From contig JAEWOP010000022.1 of assembly GCA_023399635.1 (NCBI GenBank), positions 1-12,931 of the forward strand: DNA of 12,931 nt, given 5' to 3'. This DNA is from Pseudomonadota bacterium (GTDB taxonomy: Bacteria; Pseudomonadota; Alphaproteobacteria; Rhizobiales; Rhizobiaceae). The stretch's first letter is position 1; each line of letters starts with the position of its first letter. The notes beneath the pieces were generated by a model that was not told where the DNA came from, did no database searches, and worked only from the letters and a program-made list of their open reading frames with translations. The translations under genes were made by a program, and so were the position numbers. Shown here piece by piece: positions 6,551 through 12,931 of the stretch.

Positions 6551-6576
6551 AAACCCGCGCAACGCGATCTGGTTCC
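6551..6576 (-). promoter_or_regulatory. Candidate EcfG/RpoE2-type promoter (site C)
   Basis: On the minus strand GGAAC (6576-6572) is followed after 17 bases by GTTT (6554-6551), read as GGAAC-N16-GGTT. The G of GTTT is 38 bases before the ATG at 6516. The spacing and leader length are almost identical to site B at 3878-3903, which strengthens both. Family knowledge: general-stress sigma factors of alphaproteobacteria recognise GGAAC-N16/17-CGTT. Confidence 0.6.
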
Positions 6577-6638
6577 ACGTTTCTTTAACCGGGATCTGAT
6601 AGGCAGTGGGAATTACAGACGCGTTTCAGAGGCAGACC

Positions 6639-6944
6639 GTGGCAGCACCGTCGTTCCGTTTCAAACACTACGACCTAATGGGCCAGCGTGCCGGCACTGT
6701 CATCGAGGTCACGTTGAACGCGGTCAACAATGTGCGACTGATGACACCCGCCAACTTCCAGCGCTTCAAGGAGCTGCTCGACTTCAAGCATATTGGCGGG
6801 GTGGCCAAGAAGTCTCCCATCCGCCTCGTCGTTCCGGAAGACGGTCACTGGCATCTGATCGTTGACATGGAAGGCCATCACGGCATGGCCGACTCGGCCG
6901 TCAAGGTCATGCTTCCCGCCAACGGGCAACGGCGGGCATCCTAA
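6639..6944 (+). CDS. DUF1883 domain protein
   Basis: This 101-residue protein consists of a single DUF1883 domain. The recognisable pattern runs in order: FKHYDL (8-13), AGTVIEVTL (18-26), NNVRLM (30-35), NF (39-40), GGVAKKSPIRLVVPEDGHWHLIVD region (53-76, with the conserved KKSP and GHWH). The domain's biochemical role is unknown; in other bacteria it also occurs fused to TIR domains. The start codon is GTG. The frame also has a GTG at 6606, but AGAGG six bases before the GTG at 6639 is the better ribosome site, and family proteins begin only a few residues before the FKHYDL motif. The C-terminus (after about residue 92) is a short basic tail. Its stop codon overlaps that of rarA, which is convergent. 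The function stays open. Confidence 0.82.
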   Translation: MAAPSFRFKHYDLMGQRAGTVIEVTLNAVNNVRLMTPANFQRFKELLDFKHIGGVAKKSPIRLVVPEDGHWHLIVDMEGHHGMADSAVKVMLPANGQRRAS

Positions 6945-8257
6945 GGCTCTCCGCGCTCCCTGCGCAGCTTCGCCCACCAATCCAAACGCTTGCGGATCTC
7001 CCGTTCGAAGCCGCGCTCCGGCGGATCATAGAAGACCTGCCGTCCCATTTTCTCCGGAAAGTAGTTTTGGCCGGAGAAGCCGTCCGGTTCATCGTGGTCA
7101 TAGCGGTAGCCATCACCATAGCCCTCGCCCTTCATCAGTTTGGTCGGTGCATTGAGGATGTGCTTGGGCGGCAGCAGCGAACCATGTTCCTTGGCCGCAC
7201 GCATTGCCGCTTTGAAGGCGGTGTAGACGCCATTCGACTTCGGTGCGGTCGCAAGATAGACACAGGCTTCAGCCAATGCGAGCTCGCCTTCAGGCGAACC
7301 GAGATAATCATATGCGTCCTTCGCAGCGTTGCAGATGACGAGCGCCTGTGGATCGGCAAGACCGATGTCTTCCACAGCCATGCGCACCAGCCGACGGCCG
7401 AGATAGAGCGGTTCCTCGCCCGCGTCGAACATTCGGGCAAGATAATAAAGGGCGGCATCGGGATCCGAACCCCGAACTGATTTATGCAACGCGGAAATCA
7501 GGTTGTAGTGCCCGTCCTGCCCCTTGTCATAAACCGGAGCGCGGCGCTGCACGATCCGCGTGAGCCCTTCGGTATCGAAGACTTCATTCGACCGGGCTGC
7601 GCGCCAGACCTCTTCGGCCAATGTCAAAACAGCGCGACCATCTCCGTCTGCCATCCGGATCAGGCTCGCACGGGCGTCGGCATCCAGCGGCAGCGATCTC
7701 TCCTCCACCTGCTCTGCCCGTGCAACAAGCTCCTCCAGGCTTGCCTCGTCGTGAGGGTGGAATGTGAGGACGCGCGCACGCGACAGGAGAGCAGCGTTAA
7801 GCTCGAAGCTTGGATTCTCGGTCGTTGCGCCGACGAGGATCACCGTCCCGTCTTCCATCACCGGCAGGAAACTGTCCTGCTGAGCGCGGTTGAAGCGGTG
7901 GATCTCGTCGACGAAGAGCAAGGTCTGGCGCCCGTCCATGCGGCGCATCCGGGCGGTCTCGAAGACCTTCTTCAAGTCGGCGACGCCGGAAAAGATCGCG
8001 GAGATCTGCTCGAATGCGAGACCAGCCTCCCCCGAAAGGAGACGGGCGACAGTGGTCTTTCCCGTCCCCGGCGGCCCCCAGAATATCATGGATCCGAGGG
8101 AGCCCGAGGCAATCATCCGCCGCAAGACGCCATCGGCACCCGTCAGGTGCTCCTGCCCCGTCACTTCATCCAGGGACTTCGGTCGCAGTCGATCGGCAAG
8201 CGGCCGCCGGCTGGCGACTTCTTGCGGCACCTGCGGCGCGAAAAGATCCCCGTTCAT
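6941..8257 (-). CDS. rarA: Replication-associated recombination protein A (RarA/MgsA)
   Basis: This 438-residue AAA+ ATPase is related to clamp-loader subunits and acts at stalled or gapped replication forks; the family is tetrameric and binds SSB and ssDNA/dsDNA ends. Visible motifs are a box-II region LRPKSLDEVTGQEHL (about 24-38), Walker A GPPGTGKT (61-68), Walker B LLFVDEIHRFN (113-123), sensor 1 GATTENPSF (143-151, Asn148), and the arginine-finger region LLSRARV (158-163). The C-terminal helical MgsA-type domain runs from about 240 to the end and includes ALHKSVRGSDPDAALYYLARM and the PPKHILNAPTKLMK region. Length is normal for the family. The start ATG overlaps the stop of the upstream degP-like gene by four bases (ATGA), so the two are co-transcribed and probably translationally coupled. 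The stop overlaps that of the convergent DUF1883 gene. Confidence 0.95.
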   Translation of the reverse strand: MNGDLFAPQVPQEVASRRPLADRLRPKSLDEVTGQEHLTGADGVLRRMIASGSLGSMIFWGPPGTGKTTVARLLSGEAGLAFEQISAIFSGVADLKKVFETARMRRMDGRQTLLFVDEIHRFNRAQQDSFLPVMEDGTVILVGATTENPSFELNAALLSRARVLTFHPHDEASLEELVARAEQVEERSLPLDADARASLIRMADGDGRAVLTLAEEVWRAARSNEVFDTEGLTRIVQRRAPVYDKGQDGHYNLISALHKSVRGSDPDAALYYLARMFDAGEEPLYLGRRLVRMAVEDIGLADPQALVICNAAKDAYDYLGSPEGELALAEACVYLATAPKSNGVYTAFKAAMRAAKEHGSLLPPKHILNAPTKLMKGEGYGDGYRYDHDEPDGFSGQNYFPEKMGRQVFYDPPERGFEREIRKRLDWWAKLRRERGEP

Positions 8258-9669
8258 CGGAAGAACTGTCGGATGCGTTGACCGTCCCGCTCGATCTCCA
8301 CCCGCCAGAAACCAGGGTCATCATCCAGAATGGTTTCCATGGCACGTGTCGACGCAACCGCAACCCCGTTCAGCGACACGATGATGTCCTTTGGACGGAA
8401 GCCGAGCCGACTGCTGGGCGATCCGCGCGTGACGTCGACAACCACCACGCCAGGCTTTTCAAACGGCATGCCGAGCTCCGTGGCGAGGCGGGGCGAGAGG
8501 TTTCCGACACGCAGCCCCGCAAATGGATTGCGACCTTCGATGACGCGTTCGTCGCGTAACGGCGTTTCCGGTGCCGTGTCGAGGGCGATCTTGATCTGGC
8601 GCGTGCCATCGGCCTGCTGGACCGTCAGCTCCGCTTCGCGGCCAAGACCTGCGGTCGTGAGGCGGTAACCCAGGGCGTCCGGATGCTCCACCTCCACGCC
8701 ATTGACGGCCGTGATCACCTCGCCCGGCTCCAGACCGGCAGTTGCCGCGGGGCCACCTTCCGACACACCAACCACCAGGGCACCGCGTGCTGCCTTCAAA
8801 CCCAGCGCTTCAGCCACGTCTGACGTAACCGGCTCGAAACGTGCGCCGATATAGGGGCGTTCAAACGTCTTGTCGCCACTCTCGGCGGCGGCAAGGAAAA
8901 CCTTCACCAGGTTTGCCGGGATGGCAAAGCCGATGCCGTTCGATCCACCTCCGCGCGAAAAGATTGCCGTATTGATGCCGATCAGTTCGCCACGCATGTT
9001 CATCAGCGCGCCGCCGGAGTTGCCGGGATTGATCGAGGCGTCGGTCTGGATGAAGAAGCCGAATGCGCCGGGCGTGACCTGATTGCGGGCAAGGCCGGAT
9101 ACTATACCGCTCGTCACGGTCTGTCCGACCCCGAAGGGATTGCCGACGGCGAGCACCAGGTCACCTACCTCCACCGCGTCGGAATTGCCGATCGGCAGAA
9201 CCGGGAAGTTCTCCTTGGCTCCGATCCGGAGAACAGCAAGGTCAAGGCTCTCATCCTTGAGCAACACCTCGGAGGCGAACTCCCGGCCATCCGCCAGAGC
9301 AATCTTGATGTCGTCGGCGCCTTCGATCACGTGGTTGTTCGTCACAACCAGCCCGCCTGACGAGACAAGAACGCCAGACCCCAGCGAGGACTGCTTCTCG
9401 CTCCGGTTCGGCATGCGCTGGCCAAAGAACTGCTCGAAGAAGGGGTCGCCGGCAAAGGGGCTGCGCCGCTGCACCAGGCGCTCGGCATAGACGTTCACGA
9501 CGGCGCCCGCTGTCTGCTTGACCAGAGGCGCGAAGGAAAGCTGCACTTCCCCCTGGCTTTGCGGCACCGCCTTCTCCGGCTGGGCCTGTGCGCGGGCCGG
9601 CGCCGCCGTCGGCTGCAACAGAAGAAGGGCGACGAAGATAGCCGAAATGGGCTTGCGGATGCTCAGCAT
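8254..9669 (-). CDS. Periplasmic DegP/DegQ-family serine protease
   Basis: This 471-residue HtrA-type protease and chaperone handles misfolded envelope proteins. A Sec signal peptide (basic MLSIRK, hydrophobic core, cleavage after ARA at about residue 27) sends it to the periplasm. The trypsin-like domain carries the full triad: His113 in TNNHVIEGAD, Asp143 in DLAVL and Ser218 in NPGNSGGA. Two PDZ domains follow, about 273-365 and 380-466, the second ending in a typical RDGQRIRQFF strand. A Q/R-rich region around 63-97 (FFEQFFGQRMPNRSEKQ) corresponds to the LA loop that controls oligomers in this family. Two PDZ domains place it with DegP/DegQ and not DegS; I cannot tell which of these paralogues it is, so no symbol is given. 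The start has AGAGGA upstream. It overlaps rarA and diverges from the LprI-like gene. No GGAAC-type promoter was found in the 104-base divergent gap. Confidence 0.93.
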   Translation of the reverse strand: MLSIRKPISAIFVALLLLQPTAAPARAQAQPEKAVPQSQGEVQLSFAPLVKQTAGAVVNVYAERLVQRRSPFAGDPFFEQFFGQRMPNRSEKQSSLGSGVLVSSGGLVVTNNHVIEGADDIKIALADGREFASEVLLKDESLDLAVLRIGAKENFPVLPIGNSDAVEVGDLVLAVGNPFGVGQTVTSGIVSGLARNQVTPGAFGFFIQTDASINPGNSGGALMNMRGELIGINTAIFSRGGGSNGIGFAIPANLVKVFLAAAESGDKTFERPYIGARFEPVTSDVAEALGLKAARGALVVGVSEGGPAATAGLEPGEVITAVNGVEVEHPDALGYRLTTAGLGREAELTVQQADGTRQIKIALDTAPETPLRDERVIEGRNPFAGLRVGNLSPRLATELGMPFEKPGVVVVDVTRGSPSSRLGFRPKDIIVSLNGVAVASTRAMETILDDDPGFWRVEIERDGQRIRQFFR

Positions 9670-9773
9670 ATGATTCCTCTTTCCAAGACGGAACGATTTT
9701 TAGCGCGGCGCACTGGAAAAGGAAGGCTGGCATTGAGAGCCTCCCCGTTCACGCGTAGTGCAAGGAAACTATC

Positions 9774-10154
9774 ATGACTTCTTTTCGTCCCGATTATGGC
9801 CGGTTCCTGGGGACGGCTCTGCTGGTAGCGACGGTCGTGGCAGCGCCATCACTGTTTGGGTCAGAGGTGTCCGCAGCCAGCTTTGACTGCGAGCAGCAGG
9901 ATTTGGCCGCCGACGAAAGAGCGATCTGCGAAGATCGGCTCCTCAACGATGCGGACGTTAAGATGGTGACGACTTTCGACCTACTCTCCGGGCTCCTCGC
10001 TATGGGCGCCCGCGGCAGCATGCAGGACGTCCAGATTGCCTGGCTGGCGAAGCGCCAGGCATGCGGCGCGGACGTCACCTGCCTGCGCGCCACCTACGAG
10101 GAGCGGCAAAAGGAGCTAACCGCGATCTACAATCAGATGCCACGGCCGTTCTAG
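9774..10154 (+). CDS. LprI-like (DUF1311) periplasmic protein
   Basis: This 126-residue protein has an N-terminal signal sequence (residues ~10-34; likely cleavage near VSA). The mature part, about 90 residues, has the lysozyme-inhibitor LprI-like pattern: SFDCEQQ...DERAIC (Cys39, Cys52), then a helical stretch with QDVQIAWLAKRQACGADVTCLRATYEERQKEL (86-115; Cys97, Cys103, and Trp90 followed by K-R). The four cysteines suggest two disulfides in the periplasm. Family members are mostly uncharacterised; the mycobacterial LprI inhibits lysozyme, but here that activity is only an inference from similarity. There is no lipobox Cys right after the signal region, so it is probably soluble and not a lipoprotein. 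AAGGAAA (9762-9768) is a good ribosome site. The gene diverges from the degP-like protease gene and converges on ilvD. Confidence 0.82.
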   Translation: MTSFRPDYGRFLGTALLVATVVAAPSLFGSEVSAASFDCEQQDLAADERAICEDRLLNDADVKMVTTFDLLSGLLAMGARGSMQDVQIAWLAKRQACGADVTCLRATYEERQKELTAIYNQMPRPF

Positions 10155-10172
10155 GACAAAGATTGAGATCGC

Positions 10173-10192
10173 CCGCGCAAGAACCTGCGCGG
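10173..10192. terminator. Possible bidirectional hairpin between convergent genes
   Basis: A perfect 7-bp GC-rich stem, CCGCGCA (10173-10179) with TGCGCGG (10186-10192), has a six-base loop in the 57-base gap between the LprI-like gene and ilvD. It is 18 bases after the LprI-like stop and 19 bases after the ilvD stop. Neither side has a T-tract, so termination is likely but not certain. Confidence 0.5.
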
Positions 10193-10211
10193 TCGACTTC
10201 GATCATAAGTT

Positions 10212-12047
10212 CTATTCCGGAAGGATGCGAACTGCGCCCTTGTCGGCACTCGCTGCGAAGGCAGCGTAGGCCTTCAAGGCCGTGGTGACGTTGCGGCGGC
10301 GCGGGGCCACAGGCTTCCAACCCGCTTTGTCCTGCTCCGCCCGGCGATGCGCCAGTTCGGCGTCGGACACCAGAAGGTTGATCGTACGGTTGGGAATATC
10401 GATCTCGATCAGGTCCCCTTCACGCACGAGGCCGATCGCGCCCCCATTGGCCGCTTCGGGCGAGGCATGGCCGATGGAAAGGCCGGATGTGCCGCCGGAG
10501 AAGCGGCCGTCGGTGACGAGCGCGCAGGCCTTTCCGAGGCCTTTCGACTTCAGGTAGCTCGTCGGATACAGCATTTCCTGCATCCCCGGCCCGCCCTTCG
10601 GCCCTTCGTAACGGATAACGACGACGTCTCCGGCAACAATCTGGTTGTTGAGGATTGCCTTGACCGAGGCATCCTGGCTTTCAAAGACACGGGCAGGCCC
10701 GGTGAACTTCAGGATCGACTCGTCGACGCCGGCTGTCTTCACGATGCAGCCGTCGATCGCGATATTTCCGTAGAGAACCGCCAGACCACCATCCTTCGAG
10801 AACGGGTTCTTCACCGAACGGATGACGCCCTTTTCGCCGTCCATGTCGAGCTCATCCCAGCGCGAGGATTGCGAGAAGGCAACCTGTGTCGGCACGCCAC
10901 CCGGTGCTGCCTTGTAGAAGGTGCGGACGGTTTCCGAATTGGTGCGGGTGATGTCCCAGCGGTTGATGGCATCACCAAGCGTTGCCTCATGGACCGTCTT
11001 GCAATCCGTGTTGAGCAGCCCGCCGCGCTCGAGCTCGCCAAGGATGCGCATGATGCCGCCCGCGCGATGAACGTCCTCCATATGGACGTCGCTCTTGGCT
11101 GGCGCCACCTTTGACAGACACGGCACCCTCCGTGAAAGGCGATCGATATCATCCAGAGTGAAGTCAACCCCGCCTTCATATGCGGCTGCGAGGATGTGGA
11201 GGACGGTATTGGTGGAGCCGCCCATGGCGATGTCCAGGGCCATGGCGTTTTCGAACGCTTCCTTGGTCGCAATGGAGCGAGGAAGCACGCTGTCGTCGTC
11301 CTGCTCGTAATGACGGCGGGCGAGATCGACGATCAGATGGCCTGCTTCGACGAACAGACGTCTGCGGTCGGCATGGGTGGCAAGGGTCGAGCCATTGCCA
11401 GGCAGCGACAGGCCGAGCGCTTCCGTCAGGCAGTTCATCGAATTGGCGGTGAACATGCCGGAGCACGAACCGCAGGTCGGACAGGCCGCCCGCTCGATCG
11501 CCTGGACGTCGGCATCGGACATAGCCTCGTCAGCGGCAGCAACCATGGCATCGACAAGATCGAGCGCCACCGTCTTGCCCTGGAGCACGACCTTGCCGGC
11601 CTCCATCGGGCCGCCGGAAACGAAGACCGACGGGATGTTCAGGCGCATGGCTGCGCTTAGCATGCCGGGGGTGATCTTGTCGCAGTTGGAGATGCAGACC
11701 ATGGCGTCGGCACAATGCGCGTTGACCATGTATTCCACGGAATCGGAGATGATCTCGCGCGACGGCAGCGAGTAGAGCATGCCGTCATGACCCATGGCGA
11801 TACCATCATCGACGGCAATCGTGTTGAACTCCTTGGCAACGCCGCCGGCAGCCTCGATCTCGCGCGCGACAAGCTGGCCGAGATCCTTGAGATGCACATG
11901 GCCCGGCACGAACTGCGTAAAGGAGTTCACCACGGCGATGATCGGCTTGCCGAAATCGCTGTCCTTCATACCGGTGGCGCGCCAAAGGCCGCGCGCACCT
12001 GCCATGTTACGGCCATGGGTCGTGGTTCTGGAACGATAGGCGGGCAT
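10212..12047 (-). CDS. ilvD: Dihydroxy-acid dehydratase (IlvD)
   Basis: This 611-residue enzyme is in the cytosolic valine, leucine and isoleucine pathway; it dehydrates 2,3-dihydroxy-3-methylbutanoate and its ethyl analogue to the 2-oxo acids. The sequence matches IlvD throughout: RSRTTTHGRNMAGARGLW (5-22), Asp81 and the CDK triad Cys122-Asp123-Lys124 in ISNCDKITPGM, and CPTCGSCSGMFTANSMN (189-205), where Cys195 would be the third [2Fe-2S] cluster ligand. FSGGTSG near the C-terminus holds the serine implicated in catalysis. Length is within a few residues of the E. coli enzyme (616). The frame is open to 12107, but MPAYRSRTTTHG is the family's N-terminus and AAGGAAG precedes it. The gene stands alone on its strand; no other ilv or leu gene is near, as often seen in rhizobia. 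No clear promoter or attenuator was identified in 12048-12273. Confidence 0.97.
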   Translation of the reverse strand: MPAYRSRTTTHGRNMAGARGLWRATGMKDSDFGKPIIAVVNSFTQFVPGHVHLKDLGQLVAREIEAAGGVAKEFNTIAVDDGIAMGHDGMLYSLPSREIISDSVEYMVNAHCADAMVCISNCDKITPGMLSAAMRLNIPSVFVSGGPMEAGKVVLQGKTVALDLVDAMVAAADEAMSDADVQAIERAACPTCGSCSGMFTANSMNCLTEALGLSLPGNGSTLATHADRRRLFVEAGHLIVDLARRHYEQDDDSVLPRSIATKEAFENAMALDIAMGGSTNTVLHILAAAYEGGVDFTLDDIDRLSRRVPCLSKVAPAKSDVHMEDVHRAGGIMRILGELERGGLLNTDCKTVHEATLGDAINRWDITRTNSETVRTFYKAAPGGVPTQVAFSQSSRWDELDMDGEKGVIRSVKNPFSKDGGLAVLYGNIAIDGCIVKTAGVDESILKFTGPARVFESQDASVKAILNNQIVAGDVVVIRYEGPKGGPGMQEMLYPTSYLKSKGLGKACALVTDGRFSGGTSGLSIGHASPEAANGGAIGLVREGDLIEIDIPNRTINLLVSDAELAHRRAEQDKAGWKPVAPRRRNVTTALKAYAAFAASADKGAVRILPE

Positions 12048-12239
12048 GGTGTCTTCCTTGGTCTGGTTCTTTGGGCGCGCAAGCCAACCGGCACATGCCC
12101 TTAGCAAGTTTTCCTACTTCAACGCGATCGGAGTGTCACTATCACGGCAGGCCAAAACGGTACTCCTCGGTACGCCTCACGCGAATGTGGCCGCCTTCCC
12201 CGTGCCTATCGCTGTGAAACCGATCGCTCTCGCGCTACG

Positions 12240-12245
12240 TATAAT
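12240..12245 (+). promoter_or_regulatory. Possible -10 box for msrP
   Basis: A perfect TATAAT hexamer stands 28 bases before the msrP start codon, with AAGGAGA (12262-12268) between them as a strong ribosome site. No good -35 hexamer lies at the usual 16-18 base distance (the best nearby match is around GTGAAA, 12214-12219), so the promoter call is only moderate. Confidence 0.4.
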
Positions 12246-12273
12246 GCATGAAGCCGCTCCGAAGGAGACCACT

Positions 12274-12931
12274 ATGCCTGCCTACCGTCCGCCGCATATC
12301 GCCGCTTCCGAGATCACGCCGCGCGAGATCTACATGTCCCGGCGAACGTTTATAGGCTCGGCCGCCGCAGGCGCCCTGCTCGCGGGTGCCGGCTCGGCGC
12401 TGGCAGTGCCACTTACCGCCTCCCCCAGCCGCTTCTCGACGGACGAGAAGCTGACGCCGAAGGAAGCCGTGACGACCTACAACAACTTCTACGAATTCGG
12501 CACGGGCAAAGGCGACCCAGCGCAGAATTCGCAGCATTTCGAGCCGCTGCCATGGTCGGTGAAGGTTGATGGCCTCGTTGGTAAGCCGCGCGAGTTCGGT
12601 ATCGAAGAACTGATGAAGTTGCCGCTTGAGGACCGCGTCTACCGGCTGCGCTGCGTGGAAGGCTGGTCGATGGTCATCCCCTGGATCGGCTTCCCGCTCT
12701 CGGCTCTCCTCGATCAGGTGGAGCCGCTAGCCAGTGCCAAGTACGTGTCCTTCGAAACGCTGGTGCGACCGGAAGAGATGCCCGGCCAGACAGGGCTTTT
12801 CCAGCCGCTGGAATGGCCCTATATCGAAGGCCTGCGTCTCGATGAGGCGCGTCATCCACTGACGTTGATGGCAGTCGGACTCTACGGGGAAACACTGCCG
12901 AAACAGAATGGCGCACCCATCCGTCTGGTAG
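12274..12931 (+). CDS. msrP: MsrP methionine sulfoxide reductase catalytic subunit, partial
   Basis: The 5' 219 codons of a gene that runs off the window end. The product is the periplasmic molybdenum-cofactor enzyme MsrP (YedY), which reduces oxidised methionine in envelope proteins with electrons from the haem membrane protein MsrQ. A twin-arginine signal is visible at 22-44 (SRRTFIG then a hydrophobic Ala/Gly core), consistent with Tat export of the folded cofactor-loaded enzyme. The sulfite-oxidase-type fold follows: YNNFYEFG (69-76), RLRCVEGWSMVIPWIGFP (124-141) with Cys127 as the Mo ligand, EQMPGQ-like EEMPGQ (167-172), EGLRLDEARHPLTLM (185-199) and NGAPIRLV at the window end. By comparison with E. 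coli (334 residues including signal) about 95-100 residues are missing. The start is supported by AGGAGA. msrQ would be expected downstream, outside the window. Confidence 0.94.
   Translation, partial: MPAYRPPHIAASEITPREIYMSRRTFIGSAAAGALLAGAGSALAVPLTASPSRFSTDEKLTPKEAVTTYNNFYEFGTGKGDPAQNSQHFEPLPWSVKVDGLVGKPREFGIEELMKLPLEDRVYRLRCVEGWSMVIPWIGFPLSALLDQVEPLASAKYVSFETLVRPEEMPGQTGLFQPLEWPYIEGLRLDEARHPLTLMAVGLYGETLPKQNGAPIRLV

Noticed and set aside
9693..9720. Plus-strand GGAAC between the degP-like and LprI-like genes
   Set aside because: No GTT follows at 16-19 bases, so it does not fit the stress-sigma promoter pattern of the other three sites.
12155..12175. Direct repeat CGGTAC-TCCT-CGGTAC between ilvD and msrP
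   Set aside because: Short, and the CGGTAC word is partly self-complementary; no known regulator site recognised, so not called.
12045..12290. ilvD and msrP, which diverge, both begin with MPAYR and have similar bases around the start codon
   Set aside because: Both N-termini fit their own families, and the similarity is only about 25 bases with a shared ribosome-site pattern; coincidence is more likely than an inverted duplication.

Overview
The window looks like an ordinary chromosomal segment from an alphaproteobacterium of the order Hyphomicrobiales, most likely the family Rhizobiaceae (Rhizobium, Agrobacterium or Sinorhizobium type). The reasons are a high-GC sequence, a short second-type FtsZ almost without the C-terminal linker, an Omp25/RopB-like small outer-membrane barrel, a solo DUF1883 protein, and candidate EcfG/RpoE2 (general stress response) promoters. 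There is no insertion sequence, phage gene, CRISPR array, tRNA or rRNA. The assignment rests on recognition of protein families, not on a database search.

Layout. Positions 1-124 hold a palindromic intergenic repeat downstream of a minus-strand gene. From 125 to 6516 every gene lies on the minus strand: a membrane-anchored periplasmic hypothetical protein (125-598), a four-helix membrane protein (739-1074), a hybrid sensor histidine kinase (1172-3253), a ferritin-like protein (3395-3844), an outer-membrane beta-barrel (4006-4635), a short FtsZ (4983-6026) and a 79-residue membrane protein (6277-6516). The last four each have a hairpin close behind the stop codon, so they look like separate single-gene units. 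A divergent plus-strand DUF1883 gene (6639-6944) meets the degP-like/rarA pair (8254-9669 and 6941-8257, minus) tail to tail. A divergent LprI-like gene (9774-10154, plus) faces the biosynthetic gene ilvD (10212-12047, minus). The Tat-exported methionine sulfoxide reductase gene msrP (12274 onward, plus) runs off the window end.

Functional themes. Much of the content concerns the envelope and protein quality: a DegP/DegQ-type protease, MsrP repair of oxidised periplasmic proteins, an LprI-like periplasmic protein, an outer-membrane barrel and a periplasmic-sensing kinase. RarA (stalled replication forks), FtsZ (division) and IlvD (branched-chain amino acids) are housekeeping.

The most interesting non-coding signal is a set of three minus-strand sites of the form GGAAC-N17/18-GTT, each 34-38 bases before the start codon of a small gene (739-1074, 3395-3844 and 6277-6516). 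They may be a local set of general-stress-response promoters. I did not find a clearly novel multi-gene system.
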